A stretch of 16,251 nucleotides of DNA from Ktedonobacteraceae bacterium (GTDB lineage Bacteria; Chloroflexota; Ktedonobacteria; Ktedonobacterales; Ktedonobacteraceae). The position numbers and the translations under genes are program-made. The notes below the pieces were generated by a model. That model had not been told where the DNA came from. It saw only the letters and a program-made list of their open reading frames with translations, and made no database searches. The DNA lies in contig JADBKA010000105.1 of the NCBI GenBank assembly GCA_014896635.1, positions 1-16,251 on the forward strand, given 5' to 3'. Each line of letters starts with the position of its first letter. The first letter of the stretch is position 1. Positions 6,538 through 14,406 of the stretch are shown piece after piece.

Positions 6538-7659
6538 ATGAACGATTCACGAATTTCCGGCATTCCTTCTGCCCTTGAGAATCGGCCTTCTGATGAAGTG
6601 CGCGCTTCGGAGAGGTCCGGCAGGTTGCGTATTTTGGAGCGGTGGCATAGTCTGGCTGCCCCACCTGAACCGCCAGCCGATGCTCGCATTCTCCAGCGCG
6701 AAGCGTATCGCAGAGCGCGCTCACTCAGCGCTATCCTTTTTTTCTTCCTTCCCAGCATGATTCTGGTTTTCCCTTCCAGTCTTTTTATTCCCAATTACTA
6801 TGTACGCTATGTTGTTCTCTCAATGGTTGCTGCCTGTATCCTCTCATTGTTATTCAACCGCAAGGGTAAGGTGCTGATTGCGGGAATTATTCTGACGCTC
6901 GGATTTGAAGTTGCGCTGACGACTGTTATTCTTACAACGACGCCTCTGGATGAAACAGGATTACAACTATACGATTTATACATCCTGGTAGAGCTTCTTG
7001 CAATCGCGGTACTTCCTTTGCGCGGTGTCTGGATTATTACCATAGGGAATAGTCTTTTTGTCCTGGGAGATCTTGCCTATCAGCCGCGCACGGAGACGTT
7101 TACCCACTTGCTGGCGGGAGGGCAGTTCATAGCCATTGTTACACGTCCTATCGCTCTGTTCCTCATCGTCGCAGCAGCTATTACTCTCTGGATAGTGAGT
7201 ATAACAAAGGCAACACGCCAGGCATATCATGCCGAGTTTATTGCCAATCTTGAACGCGCAACCGCTATGCAGAACGAAGTAGAGGTCCAGGAAAAGCGAG
7301 AACTGGAAGAGAGCATTCAGCAGATTATTCAGGTACATACTGATGCCATCAATCATCAGATTATAGGCCGTATCCCTTATCCACCGGCCAGGGTGCTCTG
7401 GCCGCTTGTTGGCGTCATCAATACTCTCTGGACGCGGTTACAGCGTTCTCAGCAGATCAGCAGCGAACTGACTCAGCTCCAGCAAGATATTTTTTCCTAC
7501 AACGAGTATCTGCAAAATATAGTGCAGCACCCTGAACAGCCGATTCCGCCGTATCGTACAAAGACCGTGCTTCTTCCACTGATTCACTCTGTCGAGAGCC
7601 TGCACCGGGAACTGCTTGAACATCTCAAACGCAATGGTGAGCAGAGGCAGAACTGGTGA
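6538..7659 (+). CDS. Six-helix membrane protein with cytoplasmic coiled-coil tail
   Basis: A 373-residue protein without a recognised family. Residues 1-64 are polar and Arg-rich. About six hydrophobic segments follow at roughly 65-84, 89-107, 111-131, 145-161, 165-182 and 194-224. The remaining 150 residues are cytoplasmic by the positive-inside rule. They begin with a likely coiled coil (about 226-275, rich in Glu/Gln/Ala/Leu, e.g. EVEVQEKRELEESIQQII). The architecture resembles the membrane sensor half of a histidine kinase or similar signalling protein, but no dimerisation His, ATPase, GGDEF or phosphatase motif is seen. ATG 6538 has only a weak upstream GGGGG at about 13 bases. Function unknown; a signalling or scaffold role is inference. 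It stands alone, divergent from the P450. Confidence 0.85.
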   Translation: MNDSRISGIPSALENRPSDEVRASERSGRLRILERWHSLAAPPEPPADARILQREAYRRARSLSAILFFFLPSMILVFPSSLFIPNYYVRYVVLSMVAACILSLLFNRKGKVLIAGIILTLGFEVALTTVILTTTPLDETGLQLYDLYILVELLAIAVLPLRGVWIITIGNSLFVLGDLAYQPRTETFTHLLAGGQFIAIVTRPIALFLIVAAAITLWIVSITKATRQAYHAEFIANLERATAMQNEVEVQEKRELEESIQQIIQVHTDAINHQIIGRIPYPPARVLWPLVGVINTLWTRLQRSQQISSELTQLQQDIFSYNEYLQNIVQHPEQPIPPYRTKTVLLPLIHSVESLHRELLEHLKRNGEQRQNW

Positions 7660-7707
7660 TCAAGGGGCACCTTCCTGCCCTCACAGAGAAATCCCGCGCC
7701 CCTGGTC

Positions 7708-7737
7708 TTGGCAAAACCGGGGGAAAGTGGGTATACT
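7708..7737 (+). promoter_or_regulatory. Putative promoter of the esterase gene
   Basis: TTGGCA (7708-7713) and TATACT (7732-7737) are 18 bases apart. The predicted transcript starts near 7744, downstream of the TTG that would give the longest reading frame, so that longer start cannot be used. Just before it, GGGGC/GCCCC arms around 7664-7704 could form a terminator for the membrane-protein gene. Confidence 0.55.
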
Positions 7738-7773
7738 ATCAACACAGTAAATAATGTGATAGAAGTAGTCATC

Positions 7774-8763
7774 GTGCAGCAAAAAGCTTCCTTCCGCCGT
7801 ACAGTCGCACTGGTTTTTCTTGCCCTGGCGCTCATTCTGGGCGTCGGCGTGGCTGTTTATGTCTACAGCGCGCGCCAGCAGATTTTCTCAAAAAATCCGT
7901 CGCAGCCTGCCCTCTTTTCTGCTGCTACACCTCAACCATCATGCACCACGCCCTCTCACGCAGCAGGCGACCATATTGATACTATTGTTTCGTCCGGTGT
8001 ACAACGCTCTCTGCTGGTGCATCTACCACCTTCATACGGGCAACATCCACAGCCGCTGGTGGTCTCCTATCACGGCTATAGCTGGACCGTTCAGAACATG
8101 GAGCACAACACGCAGACAGCCAGTGAAGCGGATAAAGCTGGCTTTGTGCTGGTTTTTCCGCAGGGCCTGGATTCTCCCCCGACCTGGAATGCCGGGGTCG
8201 GCGCCTATGGGCCAACCGGCGCCGCCGACGATATCCAGTTCACGCGCGATCTGTTCTCTTACATGCAAAAACAATACTGCATCGACACGCAGCGCATCTA
8301 TGTCACCGGCTTCTCGCTTGGCGGGGGGATGGCCTATCGCGTAGCCTGCCGGCTCAGCAATCAGATCGCTGCGCTGGCAACGGTTTCAGGGGCCTACTAT
8401 CCTCTCCCCGAAGGTTGCCATCCTGCGCGGCCACTGCCCGTGCTCGAAATACATGGTGCCGCCGATACACAGGCCCCTTATGCCGGCAATCCAACCAGGC
8501 ACATGGCGGGCGTGCAGGATTATCTCAATATCTGGCTGGATATCGACAAATGCGATCACACGTCGCACGCCTTCTTCCAACAAGGGGATGTCACCGGCCG
8601 CGAATGGACCCGCTGTGCGCCCGGCGTCACTGTGAAGCATTACCGCATCAGCGACGGCGGTCATAGCTGGCCCGGCACGCCCAACACCACCCATGTCATC
8701 AACGCAAACGAGGTCATCTGGCAGTTCTTCAGCAATTACAGGCTGCCTGCCGCTGCAAAATAA
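7774..8763 (+). CDS. Secreted or membrane-anchored LpqC/PHB-depolymerase-like esterase
   Basis: A 329-residue alpha/beta hydrolase of the esterase group that includes polyhydroxybutyrate depolymerases, LpqC and feruloyl or acetylxylan esterases. Numbering from GTG 7774, a membrane or signal segment is at about 10-31 (VALVFLALALILGVGVAVYV) after QQKASFRR. The nucleophile is Ser181 in GFSLGGGMA, the acid is probably Asp231 in HGAADTQAPY, and the catalytic His is His297 in DGGHSWPG. The oxyanion region is SYHGYSW. Six cysteines in the exported part suggest disulphides. The frame is open back to a TTG at 7708, but that lies in the promoter; GTG 7774 (or GTG 7756) is preferred although the ribosome site (AGAAG) is weak. 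Substrate cannot be told; plant-ester or polyester breakdown fits a soil organism. Confidence 0.9.
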   Translation: MQQKASFRRTVALVFLALALILGVGVAVYVYSARQQIFSKNPSQPALFSAATPQPSCTTPSHAAGDHIDTIVSSGVQRSLLVHLPPSYGQHPQPLVVSYHGYSWTVQNMEHNTQTASEADKAGFVLVFPQGLDSPPTWNAGVGAYGPTGAADDIQFTRDLFSYMQKQYCIDTQRIYVTGFSLGGGMAYRVACRLSNQIAALATVSGAYYPLPEGCHPARPLPVLEIHGAADTQAPYAGNPTRHMAGVQDYLNIWLDIDKCDHTSHAFFQQGDVTGREWTRCAPGVTVKHYRISDGGHSWPGTPNTTHVINANEVIWQFFSNYRLPAAAK

Positions 8764-8811
8764 AAACTGTGGGCGAAACTCCTGCTGATCCACTATCGTG
8801 TATACCTTGTC

Positions 8812-10482
8812 ATGAAAAGCACGCGCAAACATAGAAGGAAATCGCATCACAGAACAGCCGCGAGTCGGCGTCCTATTCTACCCGGCATGAAAGTTGAGGC
8901 GACACAGGGTGATCTCGGCGAAGAGGATGTCAGCCAGGCCAGAGTGGCCGGAGTTGAAAGAAACCGGCATGGCAGAATCGAAAAACTCAAAATCTCGAAA
9001 GGATTCATCTTTCGCAAGCAAGTAGAGGTGCCTGCCGACCGTATTGAAGCGATAGAGGCGCAGCCAGGCGGGCAGGCTTCTGACGAGACCGTTAAGATCA
9101 GCGCCGACGAGCAGGAACTGGAAGCTCTCTCGCAGCCAGGCAGTAACGTATTACCACCAGAAGAGCAGAAGAGCATGCTCGACCAGGTAGAGCAACGCGC
9201 ACCTACGGCTGAGGGACTGCGCGAACTGGAAAAAGATATCCCTGCCGTGCGTGCGCCAACGCTGCTCAGAACTATCGGTCCGGGCCTGTTATCAGGTATG
9301 GCAGGTAACGATGCTTCCGCCGTGACCGCGTACGCGCTAAACGGTGCTGCCGCCGGATACCGGAATCTCTGGCTACTGGTGCTCTCTACGCCGCTTTACC
9401 TGTCAGTACAGTATGCCTGCGCCCGCATCGGAAGGATCAGCCAGAAAGGACTGGCAGAACTGCTGCGCGAGCGGTATGGCCGTTCTGTCGCCATCGTTGT
9501 CACGCTCTTGCTCCTGATTACCAATGTCGCATTAATCGGGGCCGACCTGGTAGCAATCAGCAGCGGCCTGGAACTACTGAGTGGCATCACCTGGTTCTGG
9601 TTTGTTGTACCGGTAGCCGCCATTCTCTGGTATCTTACGGTCTATCGCAACTTTGAGTCGCTGAAGAAAATATTCCTCGCTATGAGTTTCGCCTTTGTAG
9701 CCTATGTGCTTGCTGCGCTATTTGTGCGGGCAAACTGGCAGGCGGTACTGGTCAATACTTTTGTACCACACCTGGATTTTTCCTTTACGAGTATAAGCAG
9801 CGCGATTGCACTGCTGGGCGCGACCATCTCTCCCTATTCCATGTTCTGGCAGGTACAGGGAGAAAAAGAGCAGGAGCGTCCCGGAACGTTGAGGGAGCAG
9901 ATACGAGGGGCTACAGTCGATGTCTCCGTCGGAGTAATCAGCGGCAACCTGGTCGCATATTTTGTCATCGTCTGTGCTGCTGCAACGCTCTACACGCATC
10001 ATATGACAATACATACGGCTCTGGATCTGGCGCGCTCGCTTGGGCCGCTATCAGGGCCATTCGCACGCTATCTCTTCGCCGCCGGTCTGATCGGCGCAGG
10101 AGTTGTGGCTGTACCGGTGCTGATGGCAAGCAGCGCCTATGCAGTTGCGGGGATGTCTGGCTGGCCGGCAGGCTTATCGAAGCGGCCCTGGCAGAATGAA
10201 GGATTCTACCTGGCTCTTTCCGCCGTGCTACTGGCCGGCTTGCTTCTCGCGCTGATCGGCATAGAGCCGATACAGCTCATCTTCTGGGCCAACGTGGTGA
10301 CCGGCATACTGGCGCCGCTACTCATCGTGACACTCCTGCTGGTGGGCAACAGTGGACGAATAATGCATCAGCAGCGCCTGAGCCTGCTCAACAATGCGTG
10401 CCTGCTTCTGACGGTGCTCATCCTGCTGATTGCCGTTGTTGTGCTTTTCTTTGAATTGTTGACAGGCCAGAGCGGAGCGTAG
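8812..10482 (+). CDS. NRAMP-like metal transporter with N-terminal PRC-barrel-like domain
   Basis: A 556-residue protein. Residues 1-25 are basic. Residues 26-85 resemble a PRC barrel (strands around ARVAGVERNRHGRIEKLKI, then KGFIFRKQVEVPADRI). Residues 86-150 are an acidic linker. From about 151 to the end is an NRAMP-fold transporter with about 11 membrane helices. Helix 1 begins GPGLLSG at 156 and carries AGNDAS (164-169) where classical MntH has DPGN. Helix 6 reads GATISPYSMFWQ (336-347) and lacks the classical MPH motif. This matches the divergent NRAMP-related branch found in many soil bacteria, where Mn selectivity cannot be assumed and Mg or another ion is possible. ATG 8812 has no clear ribosome site. 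TATACC at 8801-8806 would place the transcript start almost on the ATG, so a leaderless message is possible. ATG 8887 is an alternative start. Confidence 0.92.
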   Translation: MKSTRKHRRKSHHRTAASRRPILPGMKVEATQGDLGEEDVSQARVAGVERNRHGRIEKLKISKGFIFRKQVEVPADRIEAIEAQPGGQASDETVKISADEQELEALSQPGSNVLPPEEQKSMLDQVEQRAPTAEGLRELEKDIPAVRAPTLLRTIGPGLLSGMAGNDASAVTAYALNGAAAGYRNLWLLVLSTPLYLSVQYACARIGRISQKGLAELLRERYGRSVAIVVTLLLLITNVALIGADLVAISSGLELLSGITWFWFVVPVAAILWYLTVYRNFESLKKIFLAMSFAFVAYVLAALFVRANWQAVLVNTFVPHLDFSFTSISSAIALLGATISPYSMFWQVQGEKEQERPGTLREQIRGATVDVSVGVISGNLVAYFVIVCAAATLYTHHMTIHTALDLARSLGPLSGPFARYLFAAGLIGAGVVAVPVLMASSAYAVAGMSGWPAGLSKRPWQNEGFYLALSAVLLAGLLLALIGIEPIQLIFWANVVTGILAPLLIVTLLLVGNSGRIMHQQRLSLLNNACLLLTVLILLIAVVVLFFELLTGQSGA

Positions 10483-10610
10483 ACGAACGGGTATATGATT
10501 TTATTTGTGTTTCCCAACAGCGTAGAATCTTACCAGATATTCGTCTCTGTGCTCTGTTTCAGCAAGCAAAGAAGACGCTGTAGCAGCCCTGAAATAGCCG
10601 GTAGCAATAC

Positions 10611-10640
10611 TTGCAATAGCAAATAGTAATATGCTACAAT
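10611..10640 (+). promoter_or_regulatory. Promoter of the small membrane-protein gene
   Basis: TTGCAA (10611-10616) and TACAAT (10635-10640) are 18 bases apart, with a leader of about 84 bases to the ATG. The rest of the gap 10483-10730 holds no gene I can support. Confidence 0.55.
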
Positions 10641-10730
10641 AAGGGAAGTATAGAGAAGTATTCCTGTAGGTATAGTCAGCAGGAAGGATAGATACTGGTC
10701 CTCCTGAGTAATAGAGGAAGAAAAGAAACC

Positions 10731-11198
10731 ATGTGGTATAGATATCGGGGGCGCAGATGGGGCTTTCCGATAGGATTCCCTTTCATGTTCCCATTGATCA
10801 TATTCGTTTTTTCTCACTCGTTTAGCGCGTTTGTTGGCACGTTAATCTTTGCCATCATTCTCTCCCTGATTATCCGTGCCATCATGGCCGCTGCAACGTC
10901 AAGTACAATGTGGGGATGGGGTGCGCCTCCGAACGGCCAGTGGGGACAGTGGGGACAGCAGCAACAGTATTATCAGCCGCCGCAGCAATACTACCGACCG
11001 GCTGCGCCGCCTTACCAGCCACCGACATCCTCAGCATCTACGGCTCCTTATGAGCAGGGCTACCAGGCGCAGAGTGCCAATCAGGTGCGTCAGAGTGAGA
11101 ATGAGCCACACTATCAGTCGCCCGATTCCATGCGGTACGAAGACTACGAGCAGCCGCATGCGCAGTATCCAGAGCAAATGCCTCCTACTGTTGCATAG
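10731..11198 (+). CDS. Small membrane protein with Gln/Tyr/Pro-rich tail
   Basis: A 155-residue protein of unknown function. It starts with a basic aromatic stretch (MWYRYRGRRWG), then two hydrophobic segments at about 12-28 and 34-55 separated by a short SHSFS loop, so probably a hairpin with both ends in the cytoplasm. Residues 57-155 are low complexity: WGQWGQQQQYY, QPPQQYYRPAAPPYQPP, then Glu/Tyr/Gln-rich to the end. GAGGAAG about 10 bases before ATG 10731 supports the start. Its last eight codons and stop lie in a terminator stem (11174-11209). The tail composition resembles the partial protein at the left edge. It may gather partners at the membrane through its tail, but that is speculation. 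Confidence 0.8.
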   Translation: MWYRYRGRRWGFPIGFPFMFPLIIFVFSHSFSAFVGTLIFAIILSLIIRAIMAAATSSTMWGWGAPPNGQWGQWGQQQQYYQPPQQYYRPAAPPYQPPTSSASTAPYEQGYQAQSANQVRQSENEPHYQSPDSMRYEDYEQPHAQYPEQMPPTVA

Positions 11199-11209
11199 GA
11201 GGCATTTGC
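11174..11209. terminator. Bidirectional terminator stem overlapping a stop codon
   Basis: GCAAATGCCTCCTA (11174-11187) pairs perfectly with TAGGAGGCATTTGC (11196-11209) across an 8-base loop. The stop TAG (11196-11198) is the first three bases of the right arm, and the left arm encodes part of the C-terminus. It lies between converging genes, so it can serve both, although there is no T-run. Confidence 0.75.
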
Positions 11210-11225
11210 CCTGATGGCGGATCTA

Positions 11226-12321
11226 TTATGGGATAATGGCAGTCTCCTCTGAGAGAGCCAGTACGAAGCGTGCCAGCATTTCTGCAACCTCATCCATATC
11301 TTTGAGCGAAGCCACCTCCGAGCCAGTATGCAGGTAGCGGCAGGGAATGTTCATCAGGCCGGTCGCCACGCCTCCCCGTGTTACTTGAATCATATCTGTA
11401 TCGGTGCCTGTGTGAGATGACTGTACGTCGATCTGGTACGCAATCCCGGCCTCTGTTGCCGCTTTAATCAGGAGCTGGTAGACACGTGGATTGATGTTGC
11501 CGCCAACTGTGATGACAGGTCCCCCATTCAGTTTCACGTCGCCCAGTTCAGTCTTCGATGTGCCTGGATGATCGGAGGTAAACATCACATCGACCGCAAT
11601 GGCGATCTGTGGGTCCACGCTATATGCACTGGTACGGGCACCGCGCAGTCCTACCTCCTCTTGAACGGCGGAAACGAAGTAGACGCCAGCTTTTAGCTCA
11701 GCACGACGCTCATAAATGCGTCGCACGGCCTCGATAACGGTAAAGATGCCTGACTTATCATCCAGTGCGCGCGAGACCAGCAAGTCACCACGCAACGGTT
11801 CCAGCTCAGCCGCGCGTGTACCTGCGCTACCGAGCGGCACCAGTTGCATCGCTTCCTCTTTATTAGCGGCACCAATGTCGATCCAGATTAGCGGCACCAA
11901 TGTCGATCCAGAGGTCTTGCAGGCGCGGAGCTTTCTCCTTGTCTTCCCGACTCAGCAGGTGCGCGGGGTTGCGTCCGATCACACCGAGCACAGGCCCGGT
12001 GGGTGTATGGATCTGTACGCGATTCCCCGGCAGAGTGGATGGATCGAAGCCGCCAATCGGTGCGAAGTAGAGGAAGCCCTGCTCGTCAATGTAGCGCATG
12101 AGGAATCCCAGTTCGTCACAGTGGGCCTCCAGCATCACACGGGGAGATTCCGTCGGATTGAGCGCCGCGATTACATTGCCATGCACATCTGTGCGTAGCT
12201 CATCAGTGTACTGCTTGACCTCTTCGCGGATGACCTGCTGTACCGGCTGTTCAAAACCAGAAGGACTGGGGCTGGCAATCAGCTTGCGGAAGAAGGCAAG
12301 ACGGATTTCATCGATACTCAT
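11226..12321 (-). pseudogene. M42-family aminopeptidase, frame broken by a 25-bp tandem duplication
   Basis: The intact protein would be a cytoplasmic metallo-aminopeptidase of the M42 family (YsdC/FrvX/TET-like), about 356 residues, forming large peptide-trimming complexes. ATG 12321 has AAGGAG about 8 bases upstream. The first frame reads well through DLWIDIGAAN (to residue 145), then hits a stop seven residues later. The second half continues in another frame from 11900. The cause is an exact 25-base tandem duplication (11862-11911). Removing one copy gives 1071 bases and a continuous frame reading GAANKEEAMQL. In that restored protein all expected residues are present: ligands His67, Asp179, Glu214, Asp236 and His323, with catalytic Glu213. 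The AHCDE motif has Cys where Met is usual. With the metal site intact, the break looks recent, a sequencing or assembly error, or a reversible slippage event. Confidence 0.93.
11862..11911. repeat. Exact 25-bp tandem duplication in the M42 gene
   Basis: Copies at 11862-11886 and 11887-11911 are identical and adjacent. Each covers the codons for WIDIGAAN. Twenty-five is not a multiple of three, so the extra copy shifts the frame and creates a TAA. Confidence 0.97.
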
Positions 12322-12357
12322 ACAGACACTCCTTTGTGAAAAACCAGGAAATAGAAC

Positions 12358-12381
12358 AATGGCCCCATATATGGGGCCATT
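12358..12381. terminator. 24-bp perfect palindrome between NYN and M42 genes
   Basis: AATGGCCCCATA is followed directly by its reverse complement, with no spacer. It begins about 53 bases after the NYN stop and fits a terminator without a T-run. The predicted transcript start of the M42 gene (about 12377) falls inside it, so an operator role is equally possible. Confidence 0.5.
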
Positions 12382-12383
12382 CG

Positions 12384-12413
12384 ACTCTAGAGATCTAGCT
12401 GCTTCGTTTTCAA
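12384..12413 (-). promoter_or_regulatory. Putative promoter of the M42 gene
   Basis: On the minus strand, TTGAAA (12408-12413) and TAGAGT (12384-12389) are 18 bases apart, ahead of ATG 12321 with a leader of about 55 bases. Both hexamers are four of six to consensus. Confidence 0.35.
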
Positions 12414-12434
12414 CGCAAAGAGAACACGCCCTAC

Positions 12435-13742
12435 TCAGCGGACAAACTGTTTCAGGACTTCTTCGACTTCCGGGTGGACGCGATTAAGGCGTAGATCCTC
12501 GGCACCAGTGGCGTCTGTCTGCACAAGCAGGATACCTTGCTGGACGCAAGTGGTGAGCAATTCGCGGGCGGATTCACGCGTGAGTCGGCCTCTGAAGCGG
12601 TTCTTAGGATTGAGAGGATCGCCGATAAAGTTTGAAACCCCAATTATTGTGCGCCAGGACCAGTTGCGGTCGATGTAATCGAGAAACTGCAAGAACTGAG
12701 GATCGAGCGGATCAATAGGCGGTCCACCATAGGAAATCGCTGGCAACTGGGCAGTAATACCGGTACTCGACGATGACGGACCGGCAGTTCCGCCTGGAGA
12801 CATCTGCTGCACAGCAGGCAGAGACCCCGTATTAGAAGTCACTCCCCCCGGAACAAGCGGCACAAACTGATTGGCGCTGCTAATTAAATCTCGGCTGACG
12901 GTTCCTGGAATACCAACAACAATAACAGTCTTGTTCAATCGAAGCTTTAAGCGAGCACTGATACGAGTAAAATCCTTATCGCCTGTCATCAGGACAAACG
13001 TCGAGATGGAGGGGCGATCAAAAACGGTTTCAATAATATCCATCAACATATTGAGATCGACGGTACTTTGTACAACGGTGCTCTGTACAATGGTACCGCC
13101 CGCCGGGGCGTTGACGGCGGGTAGATGGCCTGTGTTGCCAGTATGCTGATAGCCACCTAACGGGCCGGTAGAGTTTTGTGTCAATGGACCCGTCGGGGTT
13201 TGTGAGCCATAGTGCGATTGGTAAGGATAGTTCTGGCGGTACTCGCGCTGCTGGTAGTGGTTAATACCATAGTGTTCTTCCGTCGGCTGATCATCTTCGT
13301 CGAGTAGATCGTCGGTTATTTCATCGGGAAGAGATGTTTCCTGCTCATGCGACCACGAACTGTTTGCCGGAGAAGCAGGATTGATGGCTGGTAAGGGACC
13401 AGAACCACCAGAAAGCCCACCAGACCAGGGCCGGGAACTGTGTTCCGAGCTGCCGAGTGTACCCGTTGGAGTACCACCGGACGCATGATAAACAGATCCT
13501 ACGCGAATACGATCACGCTGTTTGGCCGGGCAATCAACGCGATCAATCATTGCCGCCATCAGACTCCCCTTAAAAGGTTCAGGCTGACGGGACCAATCCG
13601 CATAGGCGCGGGCGACCATAACAGTACCATAGCGACGGGCCACAGCGATCAACTCCTGTGGATCAGGTTCCCGCCGTTGAATATTCAGCATACTGTAACG
13701 AATGTTCTCAAAATCGATGAATAGAGCAATATCTTCAGACAC
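12435..13742 (-). CDS. NYN-domain (LabA/DUF88-like) protein with long disordered insertion
   Basis: A 435-residue cytoplasmic protein with a split NYN (PIN-like) RNase fold. Residues 1-85 open with ALFIDFENIRY, where Asp10 is the first acidic catalytic residue. Residues 227-295 carry Asp229, Asp235 and TGDKDF (Asp255, Asp257), completing an acidic metal site. Between them, residues 86-226 are low complexity, Ser/Gly/Pro/Gln/Tyr-rich. A second disordered stretch (300-340) leads to a C-terminal domain (about 341-435, YIDRNWSWRTIIGVSNFIG), possibly a winged helix for nucleic-acid binding. The motif [TS]GxL, often followed by PA[VI], recurs in the linkers. The start is GTG 13742 with AGGAG seven bases upstream. 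RNA cleavage is expected for the family, but many bacterial members are untested. Domain call secure, target unknown. Confidence 0.92.
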   Translation of the reverse strand: MSEDIALFIDFENIRYSMLNIQRREPDPQELIAVARRYGTVMVARAYADWSRQPEPFKGSLMAAMIDRVDCPAKQRDRIRVGSVYHASGGTPTGTLGSSEHSSRPWSGGLSGGSGPLPAINPASPANSSWSHEQETSLPDEITDDLLDEDDQPTEEHYGINHYQQREYRQNYPYQSHYGSQTPTGPLTQNSTGPLGGYQHTGNTGHLPAVNAPAGGTIVQSTVVQSTVDLNMLMDIIETVFDRPSISTFVLMTGDKDFTRISARLKLRLNKTVIVVGIPGTVSRDLISSANQFVPLVPGGVTSNTGSLPAVQQMSPGGTAGPSSSSTGITAQLPAISYGGPPIDPLDPQFLQFLDYIDRNWSWRTIIGVSNFIGDPLNPKNRFRGRLTRESARELLTTCVQQGILLVQTDATGAEDLRLNRVHPEVEEVLKQFVR

Positions 13743-13810
13743 AACCTTTCTCCTCTCATCTGGGGAGAAACCGCGCAGGCCAAGATTTATATTTGTTCAA
13801 GTGCTCGGAT

Positions 13811-13854
13811 TACTGACAGTAGATCCCTATAGCTATGAGCATATCACACTTTAA
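13811..13854 (-). promoter_or_regulatory. Possible promoter and dyad of the NYN gene
   Basis: On the minus strand, TTAAAG (13849-13854) and TATAGG (13826-13831) are 17 bases apart. TACTGACAGTA (13811-13821) is a perfect 11-base dyad over the predicted transcript start. The hexamers are weak, so this is tentative. Confidence 0.3.
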
Positions 13855-13898
13855 TAACAAAGTCGAGAGGCCCCGCGCTTTACTTTGCTTTCCTACTA

Positions 13899-13921
13899 TG
13901 GTATATTTCAACTGTAGTTGA
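13899..13921 (+). promoter_or_regulatory. Extended -10 promoter and operator-like dyad of the HxlR gene
   Basis: TGG precedes TATATT (13902-13907), an extended -10. TCAACT/AGTTGA with a 2-base centre (13908-13921) covers the expected transcript start near 13914. Its position suggests autorepression, which is common for this family. Confidence 0.5.
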
Positions 13922-13965
13922 GAAAGAACAAGGTCGCTTAAACGGATGTAAGAGAGTACAGGGCG

Positions 13966-14307
13966 ATGGAGCTAACACAATCAAATGCCAATCGGCTAGA
14001 AAGTACACTTTGTCCGGTTGCCCGCACTGCTCGCATCATCAGCGGCAAATGGACAATTCTGATCATCCGGGACCTGGCTTCTGGCATCAAGCGATTCAAT
14101 CAGCTAGAGCGCTCTCTTCAGGGGATCAGCCCGAAAACCCTCTCGGAACGCCTCCGCTCGTTGGAAGAAGAAGGCATCGTCGTCCGTCAAACGTTTGCGG
14201 AAGTTCCTCCCCGCGTTGAATACTCACTTACAGAGAAAGGCCATGACCTTGTGTATGTAATAGAGAGTATGCGTCAATTCGGTAAGCAATGGTTGTGCAA
14301 CAGATAG
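13966..14307 (+). CDS. HxlR-family winged-helix transcriptional regulator
   Basis: A 113-residue DNA-binding protein of the HxlR/MarR-like type. Cys16 in CPVARTARII is the conserved N-terminal cysteine used for redox or aldehyde sensing in some members (HypR, YodB). The recognition region is FNQLERSLQGISPKTLSERL, and the wing is VEYSLTEKGHDL. It acts as a dimer on palindromic operators. A dyad at 13908-13921 sits over its own predicted transcript start. It is divergent from the NYN gene, the usual layout for a regulator and its target, so the NYN gene may be under its control; that is inference. ATG 13966 has only a weak AGGG upstream. Confidence 0.95.
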   Translation: MELTQSNANRLESTLCPVARTARIISGKWTILIIRDLASGIKRFNQLERSLQGISPKTLSERLRSLEEEGIVVRQTFAEVPPRVEYSLTEKGHDLVYVIESMRQFGKQWLCNR

Positions 14308-14406
14308 CACAAGATAATGATGCGGGACAGCACAGTAGGTGGAAGGTCATGACCACTCCCACCAGGGGAAAGTGATACTCCCCCCGGCGGCTGGCTTGTG
14401 TGCCAT

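Noticed and set aside
7708..7773. N-terminal extension of the esterase from TTG 7708
   Set aside because: These bases are the -35 and -10 of the likely promoter and encode a polar stretch ahead of the signal segment.
8386..8850. 154-codon minus-strand frame
   Set aside because: It lies opposite the catalytic part of the esterase and the start of the transporter gene, with no family motif or ribosome site.
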